From Sulfurovum sp. (GTDB taxonomy: Bacteria; Campylobacterota; Campylobacteria; Campylobacterales; Sulfurovaceae), in assembly GCA_002733215.1 (NCBI GenBank), contig NVUY01000012.1, positions 26,230 to 64,778 of the forward strand: a stretch of DNA of 38,549 nt, given 5' to 3'. Within the stretch, counting starts at the first letter, position 1. The number at the start of each line of letters is the position of its first letter. Below, one piece after another: positions 7,951-15,527 of this stretch. The position numbers and the translations under genes are program-made. Below the pieces are notes generated by a model. The model ran no database searches and was not told the origin of the DNA. It saw only the letters and a list, made by a program, of their open reading frames with translations.

Positions 7951-10149
7951 TCAGCGTACAGAAAAATTCTGTAAGGCTTTTAATTTCTTCTCATACATTT
8001 CACTCTTCTCCGTATCACCCACCTGTTTACTGTAATACATCAAACCCGAAACGATCTGCATATCGCCCGTATGCTGAGGGTAGATCTCTTCAAGCACTTT
8101 TATAGCTTCATGAGGATCTTCTTCGCCTATAGAGACAGCATAGACGTAGTTAAAGCGTGCATTGTCTTTAGCCAGAAGGGCTGCTTTTTTTAACTCTGCT
8201 ACTGATTTTTTACTCTCTTTATTTCGCACATACCACAAGCCAAGGGCATGGTGAAGCATCGCCATATCAGGCACATTACGTATACCTTTTTTCAAGATTT
8301 CAAATGCCTCCTTATTCTTCCCTTTTGCCAATAAAAAGTTGGAATAATTGATATATGAAGGGACAAACTGAGGTTGCAGACGTATGGATTCTTCATAAGC
8401 TTTTTTAGCTTTTTCAGGCATATTGCGATTGGTATAAAATACTCCTAATGATAATTGTGATTCAGGACGTTCTGCCGTAAAGAGAAGTATCTTCTCATAC
8501 TCGTCAAATGCTTTCAGAAGCATCTCTTTTTCCGCTTTAGGCATCTCTCCCAAAGGAAAAGAAGAAAGTTGTCTTGCTGCTTCCATTCTCACGATCTTCA
8601 CAGGATCAGAGAGCATTTCAAAGGTCTTTTTCATACGCATTTTTGGAGGGAAAGCTTCCAATGCCTGCAGTGCGGTTCTTCTTATCTTTGCATCGGATTT
8701 CCTAAGCATTTGAAGCGTTGTGGTGTAGGTTTGTTTGGAAGGATAGTAACCCAAATACCCTGTTGCTGTTGCTTTAGCGATACCGGGTGCCTCACTCATT
8801 AAGATATTGTAAAGCGATTTTGGTGCTTCCTGGCTGTTGATTCTAAGCGCCTGAAGGTCATGGGCAAAGTTCTGTTTGCCTACAGGTGTTTTACCATACC
8901 AGCTCTTCATGGCATCTGCTGCCCACTTTGGCTCTTTATCGGTATGACAAAGATTACAGGCATTGGGGACTTCTTTCATCTCTACAGAAACATCCGGTCG
9001 TGGTACACGGAAAGAGTGGTCGTTGCGACTGTCTACACCCATATAGGTACGTGCAGGCATATGACAAGAGATACAAGAACTACCGGTACTTCCCTCTTTA
9101 TGAAAATGATGTGAGGTCGCAGTATATGTTTCACTCTGATGACACTGGAAACAAACTTTGTCTCCCTCTGCTCTTCTGTTCAGAGTATGGGGGTTGTGAC
9201 AGTCTGTACAGGTCACACCTTTTTCATACATTTTACTTTGAAGAAAAGAGTTATAGACATAGACCTCATCCTGGATCTTTCCATCAGGGAAATAAAGACC
9301 TTCATTAAGTGTGACGGCAAGGTAGTGGTCGGAAAATTTATCACCCGGAGTAAAGTTATCGTCAAGTTGCGAACGTCTGGAGTGACATTTTGCACAAACG
9401 CTTATCTCTTTGTCTGTCAGGGCAGATCTCTTTGTTGTGGCATTGACATCCCACTTTCCTACCTTATACTTCAAAGAAATAGGAAAACCGCTGTTGGCCG
9501 TCGTTTTGTCTTGTTCTTTGATCCACGACATGTGTTTGGATGCCGGACCGTGACAGGCTTCACAGGAAACATTCATCACGTCCCAGGTGGTATGATAACT
9601 TTTTGTTTCCACATCATAATTCTTCTTCAGATTCGTAGAGTGACAGTCTGCACACATATAGTTCCAGTTAAAGTTCTGTCCAGTCCAGTGCAGGATATCC
9701 CCAGCGGTCACATTATCATCCACATGTATATGGTACCAGCGCTGTCCGCCCTCTTCTTTTGTACGGCAGTCCCAGGCGATATCCATCACCTGTACATTTC
9801 CTTTTGGAAATTTGATCATATACTGCTGAAGCGGATAGATACCGAAAGTATAAGAGATCTCATAATCTTGGAGGGTTCCGTCTTCACTGTCCGTGTTGAC
9901 CATGAACTTGTCACCCTCTTTAAAAAAGGTGCTGATGATGCCGTTGTAGTCAAACTTGGTATTGTTGAAATCTCCTTTGACAGACTTCTCATCCGCTACC
10001 ATCATGGCAAGGTCATGGTGTGACCCTTTCCACTCATGTGTCTCTTTAGCATGACACTCCACACAGGACTTGTCACCGACATAGGTAGCTTCTTGTTCTG
10101 CAAAGAGCACAGTAAATAAAGCAAGAAGTAGAAATAGTTTTTTTGTCAT
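7951..10149 (-). CDS. octaheme c-type cytochrome with C-terminal HEAT/TPR repeats
   Basis: A 732-residue exported protein (signal peptide MTKKLFLLLALFTVLFA). I count eight CXXCH haem c sites: CVECH (C29-H33), CADCH, CEACH, CAKCH, CTDCH, CFQCH, CISCH and CNLCH. The first ~400 residues resemble multihaem cytochromes of the c554/NrfA-related type. Residues ~420-530 form HEAT-like helical pairs (KIRRTALQALEAFPP, KIVRMEAARQLSSFP), and from ~550 on are TPR-like pairs (SLGVFYTNRNMPEKAKKAYE, SYINYSNFLLAKGKNKEAFE). Cytochrome-TPR fusions of this sort occur in periplasmic electron-transfer proteins; the substrate is unknown. It heads a leftward run with the HlyD-like and molybdoenzyme genes. The ribosome site is weak. 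Confidence 0.9.
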   Translation of the reverse strand: MTKKLFLLLALFTVLFAEQEATYVGDKSCVECHAKETHEWKGSHHDLAMMVADEKSVKGDFNNTKFDYNGIISTFFKEGDKFMVNTDSEDGTLQDYEISYTFGIYPLQQYMIKFPKGNVQVMDIAWDCRTKEEGGQRWYHIHVDDNVTAGDILHWTGQNFNWNYMCADCHSTNLKKNYDVETKSYHTTWDVMNVSCEACHGPASKHMSWIKEQDKTTANSGFPISLKYKVGKWDVNATTKRSALTDKEISVCAKCHSRRSQLDDNFTPGDKFSDHYLAVTLNEGLYFPDGKIQDEVYVYNSFLQSKMYEKGVTCTDCHNPHTLNRRAEGDKVCFQCHQSETYTATSHHFHKEGSTGSSCISCHMPARTYMGVDSRNDHSFRVPRPDVSVEMKEVPNACNLCHTDKEPKWAADAMKSWYGKTPVGKQNFAHDLQALRINSQEAPKSLYNILMSEAPGIAKATATGYLGYYPSKQTYTTTLQMLRKSDAKIRRTALQALEAFPPKMRMKKTFEMLSDPVKIVRMEAARQLSSFPLGEMPKAEKEMLLKAFDEYEKILLFTAERPESQLSLGVFYTNRNMPEKAKKAYEESIRLQPQFVPSYINYSNFLLAKGKNKEAFEILKKGIRNVPDMAMLHHALGLWYVRNKESKKSVAELKKAALLAKDNARFNYVYAVSIGEEDPHEAIKVLEEIYPQHTGDMQIVSGLMYYSKQVGDTEKSEMYEKKLKALQNFSVR

Positions 10150-10228
10150 AGGTTCACTTTGGGTTAAATTAGTGGTATTTTAGCTAAGACCTCATATAAA
10201 GTAGCACTAACGCTCTTTCTAAAAAACT

Positions 10229-10244
10229 ATTTGCCGAAAATAGA
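10229..10244 (+). promoter_or_regulatory. 16-base motif shared with AraC/sulfatase promoter region
   Basis: ATTTGCCGAAAATAGA occurs here, about 80 bases upstream of the octaheme cytochrome start, and again exactly at 16616-16631 between the AraC gene and the first arylsulfatase. After the shared block, both copies have ATATTTC at nearly the same distance. A shared regulator site is possible, and so is a relic of a duplicated promoter region. Confidence 0.35.
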
Positions 10245-10430
10245 CACTTAGCTACAGTGTATATTTCCTAAATAGTCTTTGCCAGAAAATGAGGTAAAAA
10301 TCTGATCTCCACATCATTAAACACTCTGCACCCTATTTGATTGAAGTTTAAAATATATCCTACGGTATAGTCAACTTCTGCACCATTTTTTGTTCTATTT
10401 TCTCTTCTAAATCTCGTTTATAATACATTT

Positions 10431-10473
10431 TAACCACACTATTTTTAATTTGTATTTTATTATAGTGTGGTTA
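10431..10473. repeat. 12-bp perfect inverted repeat downstream of hipA
   Basis: TAACCACACTAT at 10431-10442 pairs perfectly with ATAGTGTGGTTA at 10462-10473 around a 19-base AT-rich centre. It lies 21 bases past the hipA stop. There is no T-run after either arm and the loop is long, so it is a poor intrinsic terminator. An operator for a lost gene or an element end are alternatives. Confidence 0.6.
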
Positions 10474-10494
10474 TATTAAGCTTATAATTCAGAT

Positions 10495-11823
10495 TTAAAT
10501 TTTGCTGATACTTTTCTTAAGAATTTTCTTTGTCAAGTCATCCATCTGCATAGTACTTGATTTTTTTCTGTTTTTTCTTTGCTTGTACTCAGGAAAATCA
10601 ACTACCGAAAACTGACAAACATTCTCTTCTATTTTGCCTGCCAATCCACCCGATACTCCATGATCTAAAAGTTTTGATGATACATTTGAAAAGATGTCAC
10701 TAATCTCTTCAATAGTTTTTTTCATGAATGAAGCTTCGAGTCCTGCGCTATATCCGCACTGTGCAAGATCATCTATCGTAATGTCACTTGTTTTTCCAAA
10801 GATTGACATTCTGTGCTGCCCAAAAGTTGCCTGACCATAGCTATATACAAGATCATAAGCAGGAGAAAGTTTCCATTCTCCTTTTTTGTTCATAAGAAAG
10901 GAGGTATTTTTGGAGTGATCATCGCAATTTCTTCCCACGACATTAAACACCATTCGTCTAAATATCTCTTTCACTGAACGATGGTCTTTTGTTAACGAGA
11001 GCGCTGCTTTCATACAAGTCTCGTAGCTTGTGGAGACATGGGTACTGAAGTCAAGATGAAGCAGTCCGGACAATGTAGCTAAATGCAGTTTATCTCCATT
11101 CTCTTCTCTATCAAACCTCTTGATTGCAAAGTGTTTCTCATTATCCATATCAATCATTTCAATAGGTGGGATGTCAATACCTGCCTGAGCTGCAATAGTC
11201 ATATAGCAATGTTCAATAAGCGTCTCTTCTTTGCTGTGTTCATCAAATTTCACAATCCATGCCTCATGACCTTGCATAGCTTTTTCAGAAGTATTACCAA
11301 CACTCATGATACCGTTTTCTCTATCCCACATGACTGCTGCTTTAGGTCTTGCTCCACCGGGAGAAGGATTTCGTGTAAGTAAATGTATCACCTCTTCACT
11401 TTTCCCTTCTATTAAAGTCCTTGTCGCATCAATGTATCTTTTTAGTGCTATGCCATCAGGAGAAATATCTTCTTCTGCTGGCTGATACTCTATCGCACCC
11501 ATGCCTTGTGTACCGATATATAAAAGCTTATCGATCACAGAAAGCTTATGTGCCGAACCATATTTATTTGTAAGATAATGGTTCATTAAGATTGAACCGA
11601 AACTGTCGGGCAAAGAATCATTAAAAATGCCAGGCAGTCCATTGAAAGCCAGTGCATCATGTTTAGTATAAACTCTTTTTGGGTCATAGGGTAGAGAGAT
11701 AGGAGAAATAGGCAAAAGATTTTCACTAAAATCTTCACTGTATTGAAACTGTATGCCATGCTTTCCTTCCACAATAATGCCTATATCTTTACCAAATATA
11801 CTTGGAATGACATATCGATCCAT
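10495..11823 (-). CDS. hipA: HipA-family serine/threonine kinase toxin
   Basis: A 442-residue HipA-type protein. The N-terminal subdomain includes LPYDPKRVYTKHDALAFNGLPGIFNDSLPDSFG, typical of full-length HipA. The kinase part has the Gly-rich PSPGGARPKAAV loop, the WIVKFD strand carrying the ATP-site Lys, a catalytic loop RNCDDHSKN (R298-N306) and the metal-binding SPAYDL motif. E. coli HipA phosphorylates glutamyl-tRNA synthetase and induces persistence; the target here is unknown. All key motifs look intact. The start overlaps the stop of the upstream HTH gene by one base (TAATG), so the two are translationally coupled in hipB-hipA order. The gene sits inside a cluster of toxin-type genes. 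Confidence 0.93.
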   Translation of the reverse strand: MDRYVIPSIFGKDIGIIVEGKHGIQFQYSEDFSENLLPISPISLPYDPKRVYTKHDALAFNGLPGIFNDSLPDSFGSILMNHYLTNKYGSAHKLSVIDKLLYIGTQGMGAIEYQPAEEDISPDGIALKRYIDATRTLIEGKSEEVIHLLTRNPSPGGARPKAAVMWDRENGIMSVGNTSEKAMQGHEAWIVKFDEHSKEETLIEHCYMTIAAQAGIDIPPIEMIDMDNEKHFAIKRFDREENGDKLHLATLSGLLHLDFSTHVSTSYETCMKAALSLTKDHRSVKEIFRRMVFNVVGRNCDDHSKNTSFLMNKKGEWKLSPAYDLVYSYGQATFGQHRMSIFGKTSDITIDDLAQCGYSAGLEASFMKKTIEEISDIFSNVSSKLLDHGVSGGLAGKIEENVCQFSVVDFPEYKQRKNRKKSSTMQMDDLTKKILKKSISKI

Positions 11824-12113
11824 TATTTTTTACCTTTTACTTTTTTGTATATATCCATTGGGCTTTCATTCTCTGCTGCCAAGTTCAATATCTTCTCTAT
11901 CTCATCACCTCTCCCTAAAGTCACTATTATTTTTGCAAAGTCTCGCATAGAACCTTCCCCCAATTGCTCAAAACGTGCATAGGTAGATAAAGGAATGTCT
12001 GCTCTTTGTGCCATTTCTTTTTGTGTCCATCCTTTAGATTTACGAATGTTTTTTGTTTTATCAGCAAAGGTCTGCTGAATATCCGGTGCTGTATAGAACA
12101 TAAAGTCACTCAA
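11823..12113 (-). CDS. hipB: HipB-like XRE-family antitoxin
   Basis: A 96-residue protein with a central helix-turn-helix of the XRE type (TKNIRKSKGWTQKEMAQRA, then STYARFEQLGEG). The start is a TTG at 12111-12113, supported by a GAAGGA site six bases upstream. The next in-frame ATG (residue 5) would lie too far from that site. HipB proteins neutralise HipA and repress their own operon. Two near-identical palindromes just upstream fit that role. A basic tail (YKKVKGKK) ends the protein. Confidence 0.88.
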   Translation of the reverse strand: MSDFMFYTAPDIQQTFADKTKNIRKSKGWTQKEMAQRADIPLSTYARFEQLGEGSMRDFAKIIVTLGRGDEIEKILNLAAENESPMDIYKKVKGKK

Positions 12114-12127
12114 AACTATCCTTCACT

Positions 12128-12180
12128 ACTAATATATTAGTTAAATATTTATATATTTAATATAATAGCTAAAATATTAG
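12128..12180. promoter_or_regulatory. tandem hipBA operators
   Basis: ACTAATATATTAGT (12128-12141) is a perfect 14-bp palindrome. A second site, CTAAAATATTAG (12169-12180), differs from the same palindrome core at one position. Their centres are 40 bp apart, close to four helical turns, so two HipB dimers would sit on the same face. The AT-rich stretch between them holds the likely promoter. Confidence 0.65.
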
Positions 12181-12192
12181 TATTAGTAAAGT

Positions 12193-13374
12193 TTAACCTT
12201 TTTCTCTTTCTTCAAAACGCTCTTTCAATGACTTTTGTTTCTCTTTTTCAAGTAAGATCTTGTAGGCAGTATTTCGTCCTGCCTGTGTTTTTATTTTTTC
12301 TATGCACCCTAGTTTTAACAGTGACCTTATATCTCTTACTGCTGTAGTTTTAGGGCATTCTGTCATCTCCATGTATATCTTGGTACTTATAGGTTTTTCA
12401 TAACGCTTCGCTGTTAAAAAGTCTTCTATCACCTTAACCTGTCTTTGGTTCAATCCATCAGCTCTATGTCTGTCCCAAAATTTTGTTTTTTCTATGATGA
12501 ACGCTATACTTTCTATAGACTTTTCCATTGCTTTTTGCAAAGTATGCGTATGCCAATTAATCCAGTGGGTAAAGTTGAAATCTCTATTTTTATATAAGTT
12601 TGTTGTGTTGTCTAACATCTCATAATAGCCCTCTCTGTCTGCTACAATCGAAGAAGAGATAGAGTACGCCTTGTACTTTTCATGACTGTCTGTGGAAAGT
12701 ACATAGTCTGCCATTGCTCTTGAAATTCTACCATTGCCATCGTCATAGGGGTGTATAGAAACAAACCAAAGATGGGCTATGGCACTTTTTATGTAAGGGT
12801 TTTCAATTGCACTGTTACAGTACGTCAATAACGCTTCTATCTGTGTTTGCATCATTCTGTAAGGAGGTGCTAGATACTTGGTCACTTCTTTTCCTATCGC
12901 TCCCTCCGTAACTCTCATCTCATCATACTTTCTAAATGTTGCGATATTTATATTTTTAACCCCTTCCCCTCTTCCATGTGAGAACAGTGCATTATGCCAC
13001 CCATGAAGACGATCTACAGTCAAATCTTCTTGGTTGAGCCTAGAGTCTATGAGTAGTTCTACTAAGGCATCTGTCTGTCGTGTAGCATGGTCATGTTTTA
13101 TATCAATGTTTCCCTGTACTACTTTTGTCACTGAGTCACGAACACTCTCTCTGCGTAGGTATTCACCCTCTATCTTTGAGCTATCCATGATTTCTTTGGT
13201 GATGTTGTTTACCTCAACCTCATCGATAGCATCTTTACTTAAAAATAACATCAACAGATCAAGTTTCCCCTTGGTGTAGGCAATAGTACTTAGAGCTTCT
13301 TCCACCCTATCGGCATCATAAGGGAAGTTTCCATACCGTTTATCTTCCCATATCCACTTTATTGGTCTGTCCAT
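12193..13374 (-). CDS. Fic-family protein with DUF4172 N-terminus and winged-helix C-terminus
   Basis: A 393-residue protein. The N-terminal block (IKWIWEDKRYGNFPYDADRVEEAL) fits DUF4172. The Fic core has the active-site motif HPYDDGNGR starting at H208, which in the family carries out AMP transfer from ATP to target hydroxyls. Upstream, SSKIEG (S65-G70) matches the (S/T)xxxE(G/N) inhibitory motif, so this is a class II, self-inhibited Fic with the inhibitory helix in the same chain. The C-terminal ~90 residues (LNQRQVKVIEDFLTAKRYEKPIS, then TAVRDIRSLLKLGCIEKI) form a winged-helix-like DNA-binding region. An AAAGG site precedes the start. It reads toward hipBA across a 79-base gap holding hipBA operators, so it is probably a separate unit. 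Confidence 0.92.
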   Translation of the reverse strand: MDRPIKWIWEDKRYGNFPYDADRVEEALSTIAYTKGKLDLLMLFLSKDAIDEVEVNNITKEIMDSSKIEGEYLRRESVRDSVTKVVQGNIDIKHDHATRQTDALVELLIDSRLNQEDLTVDRLHGWHNALFSHGRGEGVKNINIATFRKYDEMRVTEGAIGKEVTKYLAPPYRMMQTQIEALLTYCNSAIENPYIKSAIAHLWFVSIHPYDDGNGRISRAMADYVLSTDSHEKYKAYSISSSIVADREGYYEMLDNTTNLYKNRDFNFTHWINWHTHTLQKAMEKSIESIAFIIEKTKFWDRHRADGLNQRQVKVIEDFLTAKRYEKPISTKIYMEMTECPKTTAVRDIRSLLKLGCIEKIKTQAGRNTAYKILLEKEKQKSLKERFEEREKG

Positions 13375-13382
13375 AATGAGCC

Positions 13383-13424
13383 TTTGGTACGTTTACTTCT
13401 CTTTATAGTACCAAAAAATGGTAC
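13383..13424. promoter_or_regulatory. GTACC/GGTAC repeats upstream of fic
   Basis: Three copies of one half-site lie directly upstream of the fic start: TTTGGTAC at 13383-13390, GTACCAAA at 13408-13415 and TGGTAC at 13419-13424. The last two form GTACCA-5-TGGTAC. The first overlaps the fic ribosome binding site. Binding by the Fic protein's own winged helix would explain the arrangement, but that is an inference. Confidence 0.5.
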
Positions 13425-13496
13425 GATTGTAAAGGTTAATCGTAGCATTTGGGTGATTATTTAAAAAATCTTTGTGGGTATTAGATAAGATCTGCT

Positions 13497-13748
13497 TTAC
13501 GAACGCAACTCTTTTTGTAAAAACATCTTAATTAAAGACTGATAAGGGATATCCATCGCATTGGCTCTTATTTTTAAACTTTCAAGCATATCTGCAGGTA
13601 ATCTTAATGAGATAGTTTTTGTACTCTTTTTTAAGTTTGGAAGTTTGACTAACTGTGCTTTTTTCCAATCTAAAAACTCAGTACTGTCATGGTTCTCCCA
13701 AAATATTTGTTCTTCTTCCTCTGTAGAAAATTCAGGAATAGTTTTCAT
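13497..13748 (-). CDS. brnA: BrnA-family antitoxin
   Basis: An 83-residue protein. The N-terminal part (PEFSTEEEEQIFWENHDSTEFLDWKKAQ) is the acidic toxin-binding region seen in BrnA relatives. The C-terminal part (TKTISLRLPADMLESLKIRANAMDIPYQSLIKMFL) is a ribbon-helix-helix DNA-binding domain. The start lies 17 bases inside the end of the toxin gene. Toxin-first order is normal for BrnTA. The protein should neutralise BrnT and repress the operon. Confidence 0.88.
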   Translation of the reverse strand: MKTIPEFSTEEEEQIFWENHDSTEFLDWKKAQLVKLPNLKKSTKTISLRLPADMLESLKIRANAMDIPYQSLIKMFLQKELRS

Positions 13749-14040
13749 AAGCCAGCCTTTCTTTTTTGTTCATTGGTCTTGCGCTGATGACACGAATCTT
13801 ATCAACTCTTTTCGTAAAAACTATAAACAGTTTACTATCATCATCTGTTTTACCTAAAGCAAAACATCTACATTCAGTGTCTGAATGTTTAGGATCTTCG
13901 AGAATCAACAAAGGCGCATTAAAGAAAACTTCTTCAATAAGCTGCCATTTTAAATGATGCTTTTTCTCATTTTTCGAGATATTACCATCATCCCATTCAA
14001 AACCAACGGTATTTTCAATATCCAAACATTCAAATTCCAC
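13732..14040 (-). CDS. brnT: BrnT-family ribonuclease toxin
   Basis: A 102-residue protein with the BrnT pattern: FEWDDGNISKNEKKHHLKW near the start, then the EEVFFNAPLLILEDP helix-strand and the closing IRVISARPMNKKERLAYE, which holds the conserved Arg and Glu. BrnT folds like RelE and cuts RNA. Translation probably starts at a GTG (14038-14040) preceded by AAAGG eight bases upstream. The toxin and antitoxin genes overlap, as expected for tight coupling. A palindrome over the likely -10 region lies just upstream. Confidence 0.85.
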   Translation of the reverse strand: MEFECLDIENTVGFEWDDGNISKNEKKHHLKWQLIEEVFFNAPLLILEDPKHSDTECRCFALGKTDDDSKLFIVFTKRVDKIRVISARPMNKKERLAYENYS

Positions 14041-14058
14041 TTAATGAACCTTTATTTT

Positions 14059-14077
14059 GTATATTATCATTATATAC
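14059..14077. promoter_or_regulatory. candidate brnTA operator/promoter
   Basis: An imperfect 19-base palindrome (GTATATTAT-C-ATTATATAC, eight of nine arm pairs matching) lies 18 bases upstream of the brnT start and contains a TATAAT on the coding strand. A TTGAAA about 15 bases further up could serve as a -35. Autorepression by BrnA is the family pattern. Confidence 0.5.
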
Positions 14078-14110
14078 ATTTATGATTATTTTCAACTTAA
14101 GTGTATCTCC

Positions 14111-14212
14111 AATGCTATTAAGTTAAGCACTTGTGGAGCAGCGACTTCAGTCGATGACATGCGACTGAAGTCACATCCCCTTGCTACATTATTCTCTTAA
14201 CTTAATGGCATT
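14111..14212. mobile_element. palindromic MITE/REP-like element, copy 1
   Basis: A 102-base element bounded by inverted ends AATGCTATTAAGTTAAG (14111-14127) and CTTAACTTAATGGCATT (14196-14212), 16 of 17 bases complementary. Inside is a perfect 11-bp hairpin, GACTTCAGTCG at 14143-14153 with CGACTGAAGTC at 14162-14172. A second element with the same ends and a related GGAGCA-plus-hairpin core lies at 38438-38544. No transposase is in the window. The design recalls REP-type repeats mobilised by Y1 transposases. Confidence 0.7.
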
Positions 14213-14216
14213 TACC

Positions 14217-14291
14217 CTACACTCTATGTAAAGTCTCCGAAGGCAACTCTTCAAAAAAGTCTTTATAGGCTTTAGAAAACTGTCCCATGTG
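14217..14291 (-). pseudogene. 3' remnant of a second AraC-family regulator
   Basis: The minus strand encodes a 24-residue tail reading HMGQFSKAYKDFFEELPSET and then LHRV before a TAG at 14217-14219. It aligns without gaps to the last 24 residues of the intact AraC protein ending at 15612, with 16 of 24 identical. The homology stops right where the DUF4143 ATPase gene ends (14305). A diverged AraC paralogue was probably truncated when the ATPase gene arrived or by a later deletion. Confidence 0.75.
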
Positions 14292-14304
14292 ACTTAGAAT
14301 TATT

Positions 14305-15492
14305 CTAATGTAAAAATCCAAATAGCCAAAGAGGAATTTTATTTCCTTCCCCTACTTCAATATCATCCAAAGCTAAATAACTATCAGCTATATTCTTTAT
14401 CTGAGAAAAACTTTTATTTCTTCCTCCTACTTCAAAATGATACTGATCTACAATATAATCACCTTTTTTTGAGTATCTGATAGAATGATCATCCAGCATA
14501 GACACAAAGAAGGATTCCCTTCTAGAGCCTATATTTGAGGTCAGGCAGAGTATTTTAAAGAGGCTTGGATTGTCAAGTAAAACCTTATCGGGCTTTTGGA
14601 AAAGAGCATTGCCTTTTTTATTGTAGTAAAGCAACTTAATTAATTTACCTTTTTCAAGTGCCGTGATGTAGTGATAAAGTGTTTTTACATTAAGCTCCAT
14701 CTCTCTTGCCAAAGAGGTAATATTTATCCCTCCTGGAGGGTTCTCACACATGATTACCAATAATTTTTTAAGTAAAGCAATATTTTTAGGATCTATGCTG
14801 AAAAGTTGAAGAAGATCACTCTCTATCGTTTTATTTACAGCTGTTGTAAGCTTCATAATATAGTCTTGCTCAGATCCCTCCAAAAAGAATGGATATGCGC
14901 CAAAATCTAAATAGGATTCAAAATATTTCAATGGCTTTAATTTAGAAATAACTTCAAAAGCCTGCTGAGGATGATTATCTAGCAAGTTATCAAATGTAAT
15001 AGGTTCTAATTTTATATCCAATTTTAATTCCAAGTATTCCCTAAAAGAGAGTATCGGAATAGTATAAACAAGTGCTCTTCTGCTCAAATCTGCCTGTGAG
15101 AGGGCAATGGCACTGGACCCGGAGAATACAACCTGTATATCGAAAAAATCATAAATTGTTTTTAAATCTTTTTCAAAATCTCTTTGATAGTGTATTTCAT
15201 CCACAACCAATACTTTGATTCCTCGTTTTTGAAACTCCTCTGCAATGCTCAAAAGGCGTGTTGCACCTATAAGAGGATTATCCATTGAGATATAAATTTT
15301 TTCACTAATATCTATAGTGAGACTCTGCAAGTATTGTTGTAATAATGTTGTTTTACCTACACCTTTTGCCCCTTTAAGTCCTATCAATTTGTGAGAAAAA
15401 CTAATAGTATCATAGACAGATCTTCTATAATCTGGTGTGGTCATAGCCTGAAATATACTTGAATAGTAAGTTAAAGTAGTGATAAGTTCCAT
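14305..15492 (-). CDS. AAA ATPase with DUF4143-type C-terminus
   Basis: A 395-residue protein from the preferred ATG at 15492, which has a GAAGGA site seven bases upstream. An in-frame ATG at 15525 would add 11 residues without a site. The N-terminal P-loop domain has Walker A GAKGVGKTT (residues 41-49), Walker B VLVVDEIHY and VVFSGSSAIAL as sensor region. The middle holds a winged-helix-like NITSLAREMELNVKTLYHYITALEKG. The C-terminal DUF4143 part ends with the usual IPLWLFGFLH. These ATPases are common accessory genes of unknown function, often near toxin-antitoxin loci. It lies between an intact AraC gene and the remnant of another. A long inverted repeat lies just upstream. Confidence 0.88.
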   Translation of the reverse strand: MELITTLTYYSSIFQAMTTPDYRRSVYDTISFSHKLIGLKGAKGVGKTTLLQQYLQSLTIDISEKIYISMDNPLIGATRLLSIAEEFQKRGIKVLVVDEIHYQRDFEKDLKTIYDFFDIQVVFSGSSAIALSQADLSRRALVYTIPILSFREYLELKLDIKLEPITFDNLLDNHPQQAFEVISKLKPLKYFESYLDFGAYPFFLEGSEQDYIMKLTTAVNKTIESDLLQLFSIDPKNIALLKKLLVIMCENPPGGINITSLAREMELNVKTLYHYITALEKGKLIKLLYYNKKGNALFQKPDKVLLDNPSLFKILCLTSNIGSRRESFFVSMLDDHSIRYSKKGDYIVDQYHFEVGGRNKSFSQIKNIADSYLALDDIEVGEGNKIPLWLFGFLH

Positions 15493-15527
15493 AAAACTAT
15501 CCTTCATTGGTATTATATTACCCATAT

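Larger units (their letters stand above)
10150..10494. other. 345-base intergenic stretch with decayed gene fragments
   Basis: No convincing intact gene lies between the octaheme cytochrome start and the hipA stop. On the minus strand a 48-codon open frame ends in a TAG at 10268-10270 and contains VGYILNF, which faintly recalls the C-terminus of GxxExxY (PD-(D/E)XK-like) proteins. In a different frame a 22-codon ORF runs from ATG 10428 to TAG 10360 (starts MYYKRDLEEKI). Neither is long enough to call. The stretch also holds a motif shared with the AraC/sulfatase intergenic region (10229-10244) and a 12-bp inverted repeat (10431-10473). It looks like an insertion- and deletion-prone junction. 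Confidence 0.4.

Noticed and set aside
9139-10023. 294-codon open frame on the plus strand
   Set aside because: It is antisense to the eight-haem cytochrome, whose CXXCH sites, signal peptide and repeats are clear. The translated product has no family features and is a by-product of codon bias.
10431-10473. Intrinsic terminator for hipA
   Set aside because: The stem is perfect, but the loop is 19 bases and no T-run follows on the hipA strand. It is kept as an inverted repeat of unknown role.
14111-14212. CRISPR repeat or small RNA gene
   Set aside because: There is a single palindromic unit with terminal inverted repeats and no regularly spaced repeats. The second copy at 38438 supports a dispersed element. 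No CRISPR array was seen anywhere in the window.
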